In this document: positions 11,545 through 22,968 of the stretch, piece after piece
Layout: every line of letters starts with the position of its first letter
Position numbering within the stretch: position 1 is the first letter of the stretch
Assembly (NCBI GenBank): GCA_024741835.1
Contig: JAENRP010000023.1
Location: 1,016 to 65,015 of the forward strand
DNA from: Diplocarpon mali
Taxonomy: Eukaryota; Ascomycota; Leotiomycetes; Helotiales; Drepanopezizaceae
Length of the DNA stretch: 64,000 nucleotides
Reading direction: 5' to 3'
Notes under the pieces: model-generated
Databases searched by the model: none
What the model saw: the letters and a program-made list of their open reading frames with translations, nothing else
What the model was told of the DNA's origin: nothing
Made by a program: the position numbers and the translations under genes

Positions 11545-12227
11545 CTCAACGTTTCTCTATCTCGGCCGACCCAGGTCCAAGGCTGTGGAGCTTCACCAGA
11601 CTCCCATATGCCCACCTACTTTCGCGCGGGAAACTTCCTTACAAGATCGCTGAGTTGCGCCAGATTTATGGACCCGTTGAATGAATCGCTCCAGACGAGC
11701 TGAATTGCATTCTTGAGGAAGCATGGCAGGACAGTATGTCTACTCCCACAGCGGGTTCCAAGAGACAGAACCCTGTCCGGATTTCAGACCCCTCCCATCC
11801 AGGACGAAATAACGATGCTGACATGAAGCCCACAGTCTACGCGAAACCCCTACCACGAAATACTCAGCTGCGAAAAGATCCGCACCAGTGCAGAGAGAAC
11901 CCAGACCGACCTCGTGGCCTACTGGTAGAGCGAGACATCGGTACACGCTTCTCACCGTCGAAGATTCCGGAACCTGAGCTCATAGTTTGCAGACACACTC
12001 TCGCTCCAGCCTAGCACAGGTGGAGAGTGGTTGACCCGTACAGCGTCGGCCCTCGGAACTGTCTTGGCAGGAACCTGGCCTATGTTGAGATACGAGTCAT
12101 TCTTACGAGGATGGTGTATCACCTCGACATGGAGCTCTGTGAGGGGGAGTGCGGGCTCCCAGGTTATGTACCTGCTTTTCGATACATGGAGGCCGGTCAT
12201 GGTGAGGTTGGCCCCTGTGGCGGATAA
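11545..12227 (+). pseudogene. Cytochrome P450 relic with internal deletion
   Basis: In a single frame the sequence reads the P450 proline hinge (ADPGPRLWSFTRLPY), a membrane-proximal block (GKLPYKIAELRQIYGPV), part of the following region, and then, after a TAG at 12012-12014, the haem-binding loop [19 protein letters not shown] with its Cys ligand. A TGA replaces a residue at about 11679. An intact fungal P450 has around 500 residues. Here about 228 codons remain, and the I-helix and ExxR region are missing between the two blocks. The block order resembles the large fungal families of isotrichodermin/benzoate hydroxylase-like P450s. It encodes no functional enzyme. Confidence 0.8.
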
Positions 12228-13114
12228 ATGACAACATGTTATCTCAAGGGTACCAGGGAAGATGACCCATCCCTCCTCCTACAGCAGAGCGTCTGTCCGC
12301 GATGCCTTTTCGAGATATCGACACTTGTCAGTCTATCGATTCTTTCTCGAATTTGGGTTTGATCTTGACGGATGCTGCTGCTACTCCGACAGACCTGGCT
12401 GGGGACCACTCTCGAGGAGAAGCAGAAAAGCCGAGTTCACGCTGCACTAAATCATTTCCCGATGCCACAGTCAACAACGCGAGAATCATACTCCCGAGGA
12501 TCACTTGGATGTGACGACTCAACAGACCATACATAAATCGACAAGATACGAGACAAGTACAGATCATAAGTTGCAGTGGCTGGCGTGTATCACACTGACT
12601 ATATCTCCACACCACCATGGCCCCCCTTTCGCGCTGTATGAATCTGATCCGATCCTGTCTGAACCTGCTGGGAAGTCGGGTAGAAGCTGTATGGTGTCGA
12701 GGTGGGATCAAAGGGCCGAGTATTCCGGCAACGGGCCCGGCGCTTGCAAGCGGGTAACTTCGCTACGTATCGGGGAGGGAGGAGGCACATCTACAGCAGG
12801 ATGCTTCACGGAGGGGCTGAGATCGTACACATGCCACCGTTACTCAGGTAGTTGACACCAAGAAAAGAAAGCTGGCATTTGAAGACTGGAAGTACGCGCC
12901 GGTCAGGTGTGCGGGAGAGGGCACTGGAACGTATCATGTCCACGTGAGTGGAGAGTGCCAGAGGGCATGCGACTCCATTCAATGATTCATTCTGGGTATC
13001 TCCAACGCCGAACGAACGCCGAAATCAAGCATGAAGATCTGCCAACCGCCGTCATCCGCCCGGGGCTGGTTGAGTTCTCTGGCTCGATGAGGCGATTCCT
13101 GCACCACGCCGAAC
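12228..13114. other. Intergenic, no gene recognised
   Basis: About 890 bp downstream of both the P450 relic and the methyltransferase gene. Overlapping frames at 12302-12855 are short and unlike any family I recognise. The part next to 13115 is presumably 3' untranslated sequence of the minus-strand gene. Confidence 0.45.
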
Positions 13115-14223
13115 CTACCAGAGATAACCACGGCAGTTGCTCGCACCACACAGGCACGGGAACAGCTCCTTGTTCTTCTCGCTGGCCGACATGTCCTCGA
13201 ACTTCCGTCCGGTGCCAGCGACCTCGTCCGAGCGTTTGACCCCGTCCGTGTAGTCGAAGGTGAGCTCGGTGTTGCGGGGGATTTCCTTGGTCGCGAAGAA
13301 GCAGAGGCCGTGAAGCGCCTTGTTTGCGAGCTCGTTGACGACGGCGAAGATGCGGAGGTTGGGCGAGCACGAGTGGTTGATGAATCGGGTGGGGCCCGAC
13401 ATGTACTCGCCGTCGATCTCGTATGCCTTGTTGCTGTCCGGGGTGTCTTGGCTGAACTTGTCGAGGGCGAAGAGATAGATATCCTTCTTCTTCCTCTCGC
13501 CGGCTCCATCCCGGCGCCTATCGGCTTCGGCGGGAGTGATGACCTCGCCGACGTAGCTGCCAACGTACTGACCACGTCGGATATCTTCGGTTGCGCGGAC
13601 CCCTGTCGCGTCATTAGCACCAAGTCTCACGAGTAGGCAATTCACGGGGAAGACATGCCCCAGCCACGGCCATCCGTAGTATTGAAGATCTGGAGATTGA
13701 CTTTTCTGCCGTTCCCCACGACCCGGTTCGGACAGTTTTGACTGCAGCTGCATCTCGCGTTGCACTCGTAGACCGGGTCACGCGACTCGAGCTTGTGACC
13801 TCTGAGACATCCTGCTCGCTGACCAAAGACATGGTATGCATTGAGCTTTGCGCCGATGGCCATGTTCTCGCGGTCAACGTCCTGGAGACAAAGGCATCCG
13901 TTAGGGTCGTTGTCCGCCGTCATGAGCATGCACTGGACATCGTCGGTGCAGTTGCAGCCGGACTCGAACGCCGCATCGGCCGGTTGAACGCCCTCGCGGA
14001 GCACGTTCTCCTCGATGAACCTGAAGTCCTGCGGGATCGCCGCCGTCGTCTCGCTGCCAAACACGATCGAGATGGGGTAGGATCTGTGAGATGTGAACGT
14101 CGCGAGTTGGCACCAGTGACAATCCCTCTCCTGCTCCACGAACTCCGGGTCGTTGCGGGCGTGGAAGAAGAAGTGGACGTGATGGCGGAACTCCATAATG
14201 GTCTTGCCAGGGGGCACGGCCAT
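13115..14223 (-). CDS. dim-5: Histone H3 lysine-9 methyltransferase, DIM-5/Clr4 (KMT1) type
   Basis: Exon 1 is 14223-13659 and exon 2 is 13602-13115. The 56-bp intron has a GC donor (GCATGT) instead of GT, a GCTAATG branch site and a CAG acceptor. It restores the conserved GWGVRATEDI junction. The 350-residue product has a Cys-rich pre-SET zinc cluster (SGCNCTDDVQC, CLCLQDVD, then CxCxxxC in the RCSCSQNCPNR segment). A SET domain follows (RRGQYVGSYVGEVIT; the catalytic RFINHSCSPNLR motif; ELTFDY), and a post-SET CLCGASNCRGYLW supplies the last zinc ligands. The enzyme trimethylates H3K9 to build heterochromatin and, in Neurospora, directs DNA methylation to RIP-mutated DNA. The start is tentative: an upstream frame may extend the N-terminus (see findings). 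It is divergent from RRP1. Confidence 0.93.
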
Positions 14224-14659
14224 CGTGAAGATCGTCGTGTTGTGGACTTTCGGGGGCTCGGAGACGCGTTGCGTTGGCTTTTTTTTCTTGGACCTTTGGG
14301 TGGGGGAGGGGGGCCGCGGCCTTGGAACGAGATAGGCTCCGAGGGCTGGAGATTCTCCTCAAGATCGAGGAGCGGAATTCCGAAGACGACGGTGCGAGAT
14401 GCCCAGAGCCCGGAAGCTGGGAGTGCGTTGTGTGTCCTGTCCAAGTGATCCAGGAGCAGTAATCATCCAAAGCCAGACCCCTTTGTCCAACACCAAAATA
14501 GAGCCGTCTCGCTTCGAACCGAGCCCCTTTCGTGAGAGTGGGTCAAGGCTCAGGTCTAGCCTTGCAGGTGCACGGTTCACCTCCCAGTTTTTTTGATGAT
14601 GAGTGCGGCGGGCAGTCACCCCGCCAGGGAAGATCCATCCCCTCGTTCCACACCCCCCA
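14224..14659. promoter_or_regulatory. Divergent promoter between DIM-5 and RRP1 genes
   Basis: 436 bp separate two outward-facing start codons. The half nearest the methyltransferase keeps a protein-like minus-strand frame (LLDLEENLQPSEP, proline run), which may be coding. The remainder is non-coding and likely holds both promoters. An eight-base T run lies at 14279-14286. Confidence 0.5.
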
Positions 14660-15436
14660 ATGGCAACTGATATGCAAAAAACGCCTTTCGTGAAGCAGCT
14701 CGCTGCCAACGGTATGTGACCTGGTCTCCGCCAACCCTAGTGTCCAGCTGACAAGCACCAAGACAGACCCACGCGCGATGCCGCCCTTGAATCCCTCCGC
14801 ACCTACCTGTCCGGCCGGCGCGAATGGCCCTCCCTCGAGCTGCTGAAGCTGTGGAAAGGGCTCTTCTACTGCATGTGGATGTCGGACCGGCCGCGCACAC
14901 AGCAGGCCCTCGCCGACTCCCTCGCCGAGCTCGTCGCCGTCTTACCCTCCGCGGCCGTCATCCCCTTCCTGCGTGCCTTCTGGCAGACCATGCAGCGGGA
15001 GTGGACGAACGTTGACGTGTTGCGCATGGAGAAGTTCCTGCTGCTCACGAGGAGGTATCTGGGGGCGACGTTCAAGGCGATCCGCGATCAGGCTTGGGGC
15101 GAGGAGGCTGTGGCTCGACACTTGGCCTTGCTGGCGGAGGTGCCGTGCAATGTGACGGAGATCAGGGTGCCGAATGGGATGCGGTTCCACGTCATCGACA
15201 TCTACGTTGATGAGCTAGAACGTGTTGGTCTGCTGGGAGAAGAGGGGAGAAAGGCGACGGTGAACAGAATGTTGGAGCCGTTGAGGGCGTTGGCGAAGGG
15301 TAGTCCGACGAAGCCGGTGAGGATCAAGGCCAGAGAGGCTCTAGAGGACGAGCGATTACCAGGGAACGCCAAGGAGGAGGGAGAGGGCGACGAAGGTCCG
15401 AGGGAGAACGAGGAATGGGGTGGGATTGAAGGATGA
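14660..15436 (+). CDS. RRP1: Ribosomal RNA processing protein 1 (Nop52 family)
   Basis: Exon 1 is 14660-14711 and exon 2 is 14763-15436, with a 51-bp intron (GTATGT...CAAG). An earlier TAG acceptor at about 14740 would bring a stop into frame and is rejected. The 241-residue product begins MATDMQKTPFVKQLAAN and continues with RPTRDAALESLRTYL. It then has the Nop52 core LELLKLWKGLFYCMWMSDRP and a second helical block WTNVDVLRMEKFLLLTRRYL. Rrp1/Nop52 is a nucleolar helical-repeat protein needed to process 27S pre-rRNA into 25S/5.8S in 60S assembly. The C-terminus is acidic. The length suits the compact fungal form. It shares its upstream region with the methyltransferase and is convergent with the lipid kinase. 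Confidence 0.92.
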
Positions 15437-15657
15437 TTCAGTGCAAAGATTTCGGATGTTTGACTTGCGCCTTACGTGAGGCCACGGCATTGCAAGGCGT
15501 TCAGGTCGAAATACAAATCCATGCTTTTGCTCTCATACACAACGAAATCTTACTCCTTGCTCTATTCGCGTAAGCGATCCACCTCTGGGTATCGGAAGAG
15601 AAATACACGGAAAACGCCCCAGAGAAAACGCCCCAAGTCATACAGGGAGACCACGAA

Positions 15658-17381
15658 TCAAACTGGGCCAGGAGCCTCGTACATATGACCGGATTTGGAG
15701 AGCACAGTACCCAGTCCTTTATGAACTTCGGCCTGGAATGGTTGGAAAGGAATACGCTCGCCATCTACACTGATGAAGCCATCCGTTTGGTTTTTGGGGA
15801 TGATTCGGTAGCCGAGGACTTTGCGGTACCAGACCCCGGGCATGTCGAAAAATTTGCCAGTTTCTACAGCGAACATCATTTTCACTGCATGGATACGGCT
15901 TATATCGCCGTTGATGCAAACCAGATCCATGTAACCGTCATTGGGTAAAGCAGAGGAGAAGAAGTTGGCGTCTGAAGCCATATACCCCATCTGTAAACGA
16001 TTTAGTAAAACAGAGTACCTGGCCAAAGGAGAGGGCAATCTTACATTGCCACAGTAAAAATTACCCAGCCTATCGTAGGGGACCAGCTCCCAACCTTCAG
16101 GCAGCTTGTCATTGACAGTCCCGTACCTCAAGGGCGGTAGACCATCTTCGCTCCCACTGCTTGCCGACGCATCGTCATCCAGTAGATGTTTGTAGCCTCG
16201 TCTCTCGCTTACTGGCTCATGGTTATTTTGTTCCCGTTTGTAATGCTCCCTAATCTCTTGCTTGTCGTCAATGGCTACTTTAACCGCAATATCACAAGGA
16301 TACAGGGCCTTGTTTATGAGTCGTACCAAGAACCCGTAGGTAAATCGCTGACCACCCAAAAATCTTAGGTGTTCAGTCGCCAAATCAGACTCTGCTACAA
16401 TGCCAACGGATTGAGACAAGAAGCTTAGTGTCCGGGCATCTCCTTGGGTAACAGAGATCAGGTCCAGGGGTGTCGGTATGCCCTTGATAATGGCCAAGGT
16501 GGCCAGACTAACACTGTCCGTCCCATTCAAATTGCAGCTCATGGCATTGCCACTTCCACCAGGAATGTTTACAACTGCAATCTTTGAGAGTGCCTTCTTC
16601 GCATCAGGCCTCTTTCCGAGGCCATTAAAGACCTCATGTGGTAAACCGTCCCCAGAAACGGACGCCACGACATCATATTTCTCAACATCCAGCTTCTCTG
16701 AGATTTCCACAGCCTCGCCTCGGTATTTCGTCTTCACCATATCAATGGTGCAGTGGGCAGCTTTCAGCAGGGGTTCCGCATCTCTGTGGTACCACTTTTC
16801 GGCACTTCCTTTCCCACTGTAAGGGTTGACCAGGACCTTCATTCGTTTTCTCCGTAGCGACTTGCCGTAAGATCGATCCAGAAGCTTGTCCACCCATATG
16901 TTCACCAGCTCTACCATCTGGTATTCTACAGGATAATTCAAGGCGACGGCGCGAACTACCGTCTTGGATACGAGAGATGCATATTGTAGTGAGAGTTCGG
17001 AATCCTTGAGTTCCGCCCAGAGGACATTGTAGAATGGAATCGCACGAGTATTGGCGGTTGCTATGTGACTACAGTCAGCGATGTCAAGATGTCATGCAGG
17101 TTCACTGGAGACGGACCAGCCGGCCAAAGCCCGCAACAGCTGCTTCCTTCTCTCTCCGCAAACGCCTCGTCTGCCAGCGATCGTTAAGTGACATTCAAGG
17201 CCTGGAAAGAGTACCCGAGCCTACCTAGCACAATAAGAGAATCGGTTCCGAGGGTCAGGGAGACATTCCTGCCCAGTGCCAACGTAGCGTCTAAAGCGAG
17301 GGAGTTTCCGCGGTCTGCATCCTCAAAAGAGGTCGCAGGGTCGAGAAATGGATCATCGGCAGGCGAAGAGGTGGTTGACAT
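15658..17381 (-). CDS. LCB4: Sphingoid long-chain base kinase (LCB4/5 family)
   Basis: Exons 17381-17225, 17060-16045 and 15990-15658 give 501 residues. The first intron is 164 bp. The second is 54 bp (GTAAGA...ACAG), has no stop and keeps frame, so an unspliced reading would look open. The diacylglycerol-kinase catalytic domain shows the nucleotide-binding block KVLVNPYSGKGSAEKW (about residue 130), the catalytic SGDGLPHEVFNGL (about 187) and IPGGSGNAMS (about 219). A C-terminal beta-domain carries FISVDGERIPFQPFQAEVH. The enzyme phosphorylates sphingoid bases to their 1-phosphates on internal membranes, controlling the ceramide/LCB-phosphate balance. An acidic Ser-rich loop (DDDASASSGSEDG) is inserted before the C-terminal lobe. 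Confidence 0.93.
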
Positions 17382-18168
17382 ATCGTAGATCGTCTTGCTT
17401 TCCGAAGCATCCTTGTCGAGCAGAGGTCGCGGAGGCGGAAGAGGAGGAAGATGATGGTTGTGGTTGCGACTTTTGCAGGAGGAGGTTTTTTGCTAGAGAT
17501 GACCAAGTGACGGCACACGCTTCCTTGGATGCCGAGCTTCAATCCGAAGTGGGCTTGATGCTCCAGGGCAATTGACGCACCCGTGCATCTGCAGCGGATC
17601 TCCGTTCATACGATCGGCCTGGGCGCTGTGCGACTGTTTCAAGGTACGCACCAGTCGCCAGAAGTGGGTGTCGTTCCCCAGCGCCCGCGTTAATTTGGCC
17701 CGTTTTCCGCGACTTTCACAAGGATCAGCCGTTCTAGACTCACTCGCGATCGCTCAATTTCCATCAAGGGGCGCTTTCACATGTATCTACTATCTCGATG
17801 TATCTCAAAATCTTACCTAGGCTAATAGGCATGCACGCTATCTTCCAGTGCAGGGACAATCCCAGAGAACCTCAGCTCTATCTATGAAAACAGAAGTTCA
17901 TGACTCGGGAGATCAAAACTGTTCATTGCAATCGCCCTGTTTCTAGATAACTCCTTTTTGCTTTTCAGCACCATCCACGATGATCCGCAGTGAAGGGCGG
18001 CTGGATACCCCATAGCTCGTACCAGATTCTTCGCCTTTTGGACGACGTTTACTTCGGATAGCACCCTTAGCTATCGTCTGCCATCTTTGGAAAGTACACA
18101 TGTCCAGTACGTCCTGATGTGACCGGCAAAATCAGACATTCCACTCTCACTGTCGGCATAAACCCTAC
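17382..18168. other. Intergenic between LCB kinase and SEC26
   Basis: About 790 bp holding the kinase promoter and the SEC26 3' end. A 60-codon minus-strand frame at 17882-18064 shows no recognisable family and is not called. Confidence 0.5.
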
Positions 18169-21100
18169 TTAGGCGAGCCCCCCAACTTTGTGTAAGCCTT
18201 TGAGTGATCCGAGACTGAGCGCAAGACCTTGAGACCTGCTCCGAATACGGACAAAGCCAGTCACTGGGCCATCTTCTCCTTCTTTCTCAATACTCAAATT
18301 CGCAAGTGCATCCTCACCTACATAAAGTCAGTGGCTGCTAGTAAGGTAGACTAAGTGTGAAGACATACCAAAAACACTTCGAGCATAGAGGTTCGCACTC
18401 AGGAACTGGCAGTCGCCCTTGAGCGAGGCCTCAGGTGTTAGGCAGCTCATGTTTGTGCACGCCATGAGCTGTGTGAGGAAGTCGCGCAGCGACTTAGCTT
18501 TGGAGTTGATGTTGACCTTGTTCTCCCACTCAAACTCAGTCCACATAGTTCGGAACTGAGTCTCCGTGCAAACGGCCGGTTGAATGTAATCCATGATGTC
18601 GACATGAACATCGTTCAAAATGACAACATTGTTTTCCGTAGAGCTGGCACCATCGTATACAACATTGCCGAAAATCACTCCAGTATCTGTTGAAGAGACC
18701 TTGATGGTGGCTTGGACATTTTGGAAGTCATGCGGACCGAGATTTTGCGTAGTTGGTCGCTCGACTACCTTCAAGTCTCCTAGAGTGGCGAATTCGACGG
18801 ACAGGTTTTGGAGAGTCTCTGTTGTTTGGTTGACCAACAGAACATCGAGGACGATATCAAATTGGTGCACTTTCACGTATGCTTCGGCGTAAACTGGATC
18901 CGAGAAACCAGTGAGTTGAACAACTCTACTCAGTTTAGACGTTAGGTCCTCAACAGTTGAATCTCCACCCGTTGCCTTCTCGAGGTCAAGTTCAATTTCG
19001 TCAGTACCAGTCCCAGCATTCTTTTTTGCCAGTTGTCGAATAGAGACAACATCATCGACCTGAACCGCAGTCTTCGCCTTCTCGACAGCTTCCTTGGCAG
19101 CTCGCTTCTTCTCTTCGACTTGTACCATGGCACGGAAAGCCTTCCGTGTGTCATCCAGAAATACTGTTTCGAGATCCTTGTTCTGCGCAAATTCGGCGAG
19201 CGATCTTACACAAGTCATGATTCTGTCCACAGAGTCTTCGTCAATTGGAGCCTTGACGAATTGCGATTGACCGACGCGGATAATGGAAATCATGATCAGC
19301 ATGGCTTCGGCGCGTAAGGCATTTGTCCGAGCCTCATCGGAGGATATTTCTGAGTGACGCATGACGAGTTTTGTAAGGGTGGATGATAGCACCGAGGCTA
19401 GATAGTAGTCGCCGTCGAGGATGAGTTGTCGTAGGGGCGGTTTTTGGGCAGCTTTGACAGCTTCTAATTTTGCTGCTACCGCCGATTGACTCGTCAGAGC
19501 ACTTTCTGTTGCATAAGTACCATCGGCAAGCACCCTCCTCGAACCAGTTGGCGCGGCCTTTGAATGTCCGTTGACCTGTTCGGCCTCCTTCGCTGGCTCA
19601 TTGCCATCCGCCACATCGTCCAGAAGTCGCTGTTCTGATGCAAGAATTGGAATTTCTCCCAAGCTTGCTCGTATTCTTTTCCAAGCATCTCTGATGTCGT
19701 TTGCCTCAAGAGAATATTCTCCCACAATCCAGAGTGCTCCTCGGTAGACCTTCCCAGCACGTACCTCGCTCAAAGTGGACACTAAGCGCTCTACGATGGA
19801 AGGCCGCAGTTTGGGGAATTTCTCAACCACTTCCTTCACAAAAGAGATTACATCCACAGCTGAGGTGTTGTTGAAATCGGCGATAAAGTCCATCAAAAGG
19901 TCAACGACACTAGCAGCCACCTCCGAAAACTTGATGGCGCATTGATGGATTGAGTGGATGAGCAGCTGACGATACTCGTTGTTCTTCTCGTATTCCTGGT
20001 CCACGGTCTTGGAAAGCTCTTTCTTCAAAAGAAGTACGACTTCCTCTACATTTTTGCTAGAGACCATTTCCATAGCGATGTTTAAGGCCTTCTTGCGGAC
20101 GTCGATATCAGGACTTGATAAAACTCTGAGAATCTCCATGATGAGGTCGTCTAAAACACCCTCGTTCTTCTGTCTTAACACATCAACGCGATCCAGTACA
20201 ATCAGTTTGACGTTGTTATCCGCCTCCTTAATACTGAGTTCAATGAACTTGGCAGCCGCAGCCTTAACAGCGACAGGGTTGCTAGTCAAGGCCGTGAGGG
20301 ACGAAGCTGCTTCGTATACGACCGTAGTTGCACCGGCTTCTAGGAGGTCAAAGATAAGACGTAAATATCGAGCCTAGATGATTAGCATACCAATTATTTG
20401 GATAATCAAGAAAACTAACTTTGTTCTGCGAGTTTTGTATCGCATCTTTGCGAATGAATTCCAGCTCGACCAATTGTAAAAGCTCATCAGCATTTGGAAC
20501 CCCGTCAAAGACACTACTCAAGTATGCCAATGATTTATCATGGCTGATGCTAACTAATGCTGCAAAGGCATTCCTCTTGCAAGTGTGATCGCTCTCAGTC
20601 TCCAAGAAAGCTGCTATGAGTTCAGGGGCGTCGGGGATCAGACTCTCTGAGTGTTGATATATGGAGGCAACTGCAAATACAGCATTCTTTCGCACGTAGG
20701 CATGGCGGTGCTCGAGACAACCGCGGGCGGATGATAGGAGGGGTTCGATTAGCTCGGCTTCTCGAAGTTTGCAGAGGAATCGCAGGGTGTTGCCTCGAAT
20801 ATATTCATTGGGGTGCTGTAGGTCATTTCGGATTCCATTACTATATTTCGTTAATAAGTGTATTTGGTAAAAGGCGTATGTTCTTACCAGACAAGGATCA
20901 TCTCCTGCTTCAGCTTACCGCTCGCATCAAGCTTGGGACATATTTCATAGTAGAAGTATAATAGCTTCTTCAAAGCTTTGTGCTTGGATGGCATGACAAA
21001 TCGAATAATGTGCATAAGCAGTTGTGGCATTGGGTCGCCATTCAACATGATCGTCAGTATGCGCTTCATAGTTTCGACTTTGCTCTCATCTGTCCCTTTC

Positions 21101-21192
21101 TCCAATTGCGTCCGTAAATCGGACATGGAAGGAACGTCGGCGGCATTGTCCTGGTGCACCAGACTGTAGGAGCTTTCCAAGAAAGACGCCAT
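18169..21192 (-). CDS. SEC26: Coatomer subunit beta (beta-COP)
   Basis: Four exons: 21192-20888, 20840-20420, 20373-18369 and 18317-18169, with introns of 47, 46 and 51 bp. All splice phases agree and the product is 959 residues, close to yeast Sec26. The start is [16 protein letters not shown]; an in-frame upstream Met would add a non-conserved leader. The N-terminal HEAT/adaptin-like solenoid ([44 protein letters not shown]) leads to a Lys/Glu-rich linker and the coatomer beta C-terminal and appendage domains ([40 protein letters not shown]). Beta-COP is a core COPI coat subunit for Golgi-to-ER and intra-Golgi transport. The fourth exon is short and supplies the conserved end. Confidence 0.96.
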
Positions 21193-21598
21193 ATTTTTGT
21201 AGTGCCCAGACTTTGAATCAACACTGTGCGCCGCGTGATTGTGTGTCAAAGTTGAATTCGATAAGGTAGGGGGCGTGAATTGTGCGGTTATGGGCAAGGC
21301 GTGATTAAGTAAGTATTCGATTTAGTGGAAAGTAGGGGCACAGAATCCGGGAAGAGGAAATTGCCAGTAGTCCTTTCGCAAGGGGAGAGAGAAACGGTAA
21401 AGCGTTGCGCATCAGAACAACATGGCTGGATTTCAGAAAATGGTAATCGTAGCTTGCTGTTCAATTCGGGAGGGCTTAGCGTATTCTGCCTAAATGCCTA
21501 AGGCTAGAAGCGACCCCACCAAACGCGCTCTGAACGGCTGGATATTATAGTTTCAGCCTTCTCCAAATTCCTCAGACAAGACCAGATCCATAGACAAT
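21193..21598. promoter_or_regulatory. Divergent promoter between SEC26 and Mago nashi genes
   Basis: 406 bp between two head-to-head housekeeping genes. No clear TATA box or long repeat is seen. An ATG at 21423 opens a frame that does not join the mago exons. Confidence 0.5.
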
Positions 21599-22322
21599 AT
21601 GGCTGCCTCTAACGAGCCATTTTATATTCGATACTAGTCAGCGTGCCCCATTGCCTGCAGATCATATGCTAATATCTCTTCCTAGCTCAGGACATCAAGG
21701 ACGACATGGCCATGAATTCCTTGGTGAGTAGTCTAAACAACCAATTGCAGGACATAATCTAATACAACTTCGACAGAATTCGATTTCAGAGTCCTGGGAG
21801 ACGGAAGAAGCGCGTCTGCCCGATATGCCAACAACTCAAATTACCGAAATGATTCACTCATTCGCAAAGAGAGTGTGTTGATATCTACTTTACCCACCCA
21901 AACTCGACTGATGTAGTGTCACCATAGTGTGTGTGAGCTCTTTGCTTGTGGATGAGATCAAGCGCATCATCAAGAGCAGCGAAATTATGAAGTAAGGTTT
22001 ATCTATCTCACCTTGTAATCTGTGTGACTAACACATCTAAAGGGAAGACGATGGCAAGTGGCCGCAGAAGAATAAAGACGGACGGCAGGAGTTGGAAATA
22101 CGTCTAGGAAGCGAGCATATCTCCTTTGAGGTATGTCGAAAGCCCTTTCCTGTCAATCAGCTGTTGGCTAAATCTGTTTAGACCGCCAAGATTGGTTCTC
22201 TTGTTGATGTTACTGAATCTCAAGACCCAGAGGGCTTACGAGTGTTCTACTATCTTGTTCAGGATCTTAAGGCATTAGTGTTCTCTCTGATCGCTTTGCA
22301 CTTCAAAATAAAGCCTATCTAA
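21599..22322 (+). CDS. mago: Mago nashi homologue, exon junction complex subunit
   Basis: Six small exons: 21599-21636, 21686-21723, 21777-21872, 21928-21991, 22043-22130 and 22182-22322. Introns are 49-55 bp and all phases fit, giving 154 residues. No single open frame shows this gene. The spliced protein reads [19 protein letters not shown], then [50 protein letters not shown] and the hallmark end [18 protein letters not shown] with HFKIKPI. Mago pairs with Y14 in the exon junction complex, which marks spliced mRNA in the nucleus and cytoplasm. The first donor is a weak GTCAGC. Five introns in about 720 bp is dense for this window. The central helix differs more from animal Mago than the rest. 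Confidence 0.95.
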
Positions 22323-22968
22323 GAGCAGAAAAATCCCTAGAGCTGGATCGGCGTACGGCGTTGAATGGTACATACGTTGTATACCAAAGAGGGTTACTAT
22401 AGAACTGGAACAATAGGTACATTAGGTCATTGTGACTTAACGATATCTTAGCACTTACTGCATATGACGCTACTACATTACCGCAGTCTAGTATGATTGC
22501 GTGAACCAAATAACGCTCTCATCTCCTTATGCCTGCCAAAACAGTATTTTCAATTCGCCGCAGGCGCACTCGGACTGAATAAGGCCATTTTATTCACTAA
22601 GGAATTCCTGCAATATCCAAACTAGAAAGATAGTATCAAGTAGCACCTTGCGAACTGAAAATTTCCTGTAATTACTATCTACATATTCACCTCGATGACC
22701 CTGGGTAATACTGTGTACACGCGACTGGTGCCCAGCGGGCAGGAGGCGGTACAAGGGGGCTCAGTAGCTTGGCACTCTAGAATCCAGGCCAGGACAAGAA
22801 CCGAATCCGCCTCCTCCAAACTCCACTCCGACAATCCATGAAAATGTATTGTGCAACGCCAACGTTGTCCATTTAATTGTTGACGCCAGTCATATCCTTT
22901 CGTCGTTACTGTATCACTAGAACTCATCCTGTAACCTTCGAGCCTGGCCGGCGCGGGCGTTGCGACCA
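22323..22968. other. Intergenic between mago and GID4
   Basis: About 650 bp, AT-rich at first and more balanced towards GID4. A 101-codon minus-strand frame at 22679-22984 has no recognisable features. Likely mago 3' sequence and the GID4 promoter. Confidence 0.5.

Noticed and set aside
12505..12855. 116-codon frame in the intergenic region
   Set aside because: No domain, no splice partner and overlapping equally long frames on the other strand.
13738..14448. 236-codon plus-strand frame
   Set aside because: Shadow of the methyltransferase exon on the opposite strand.
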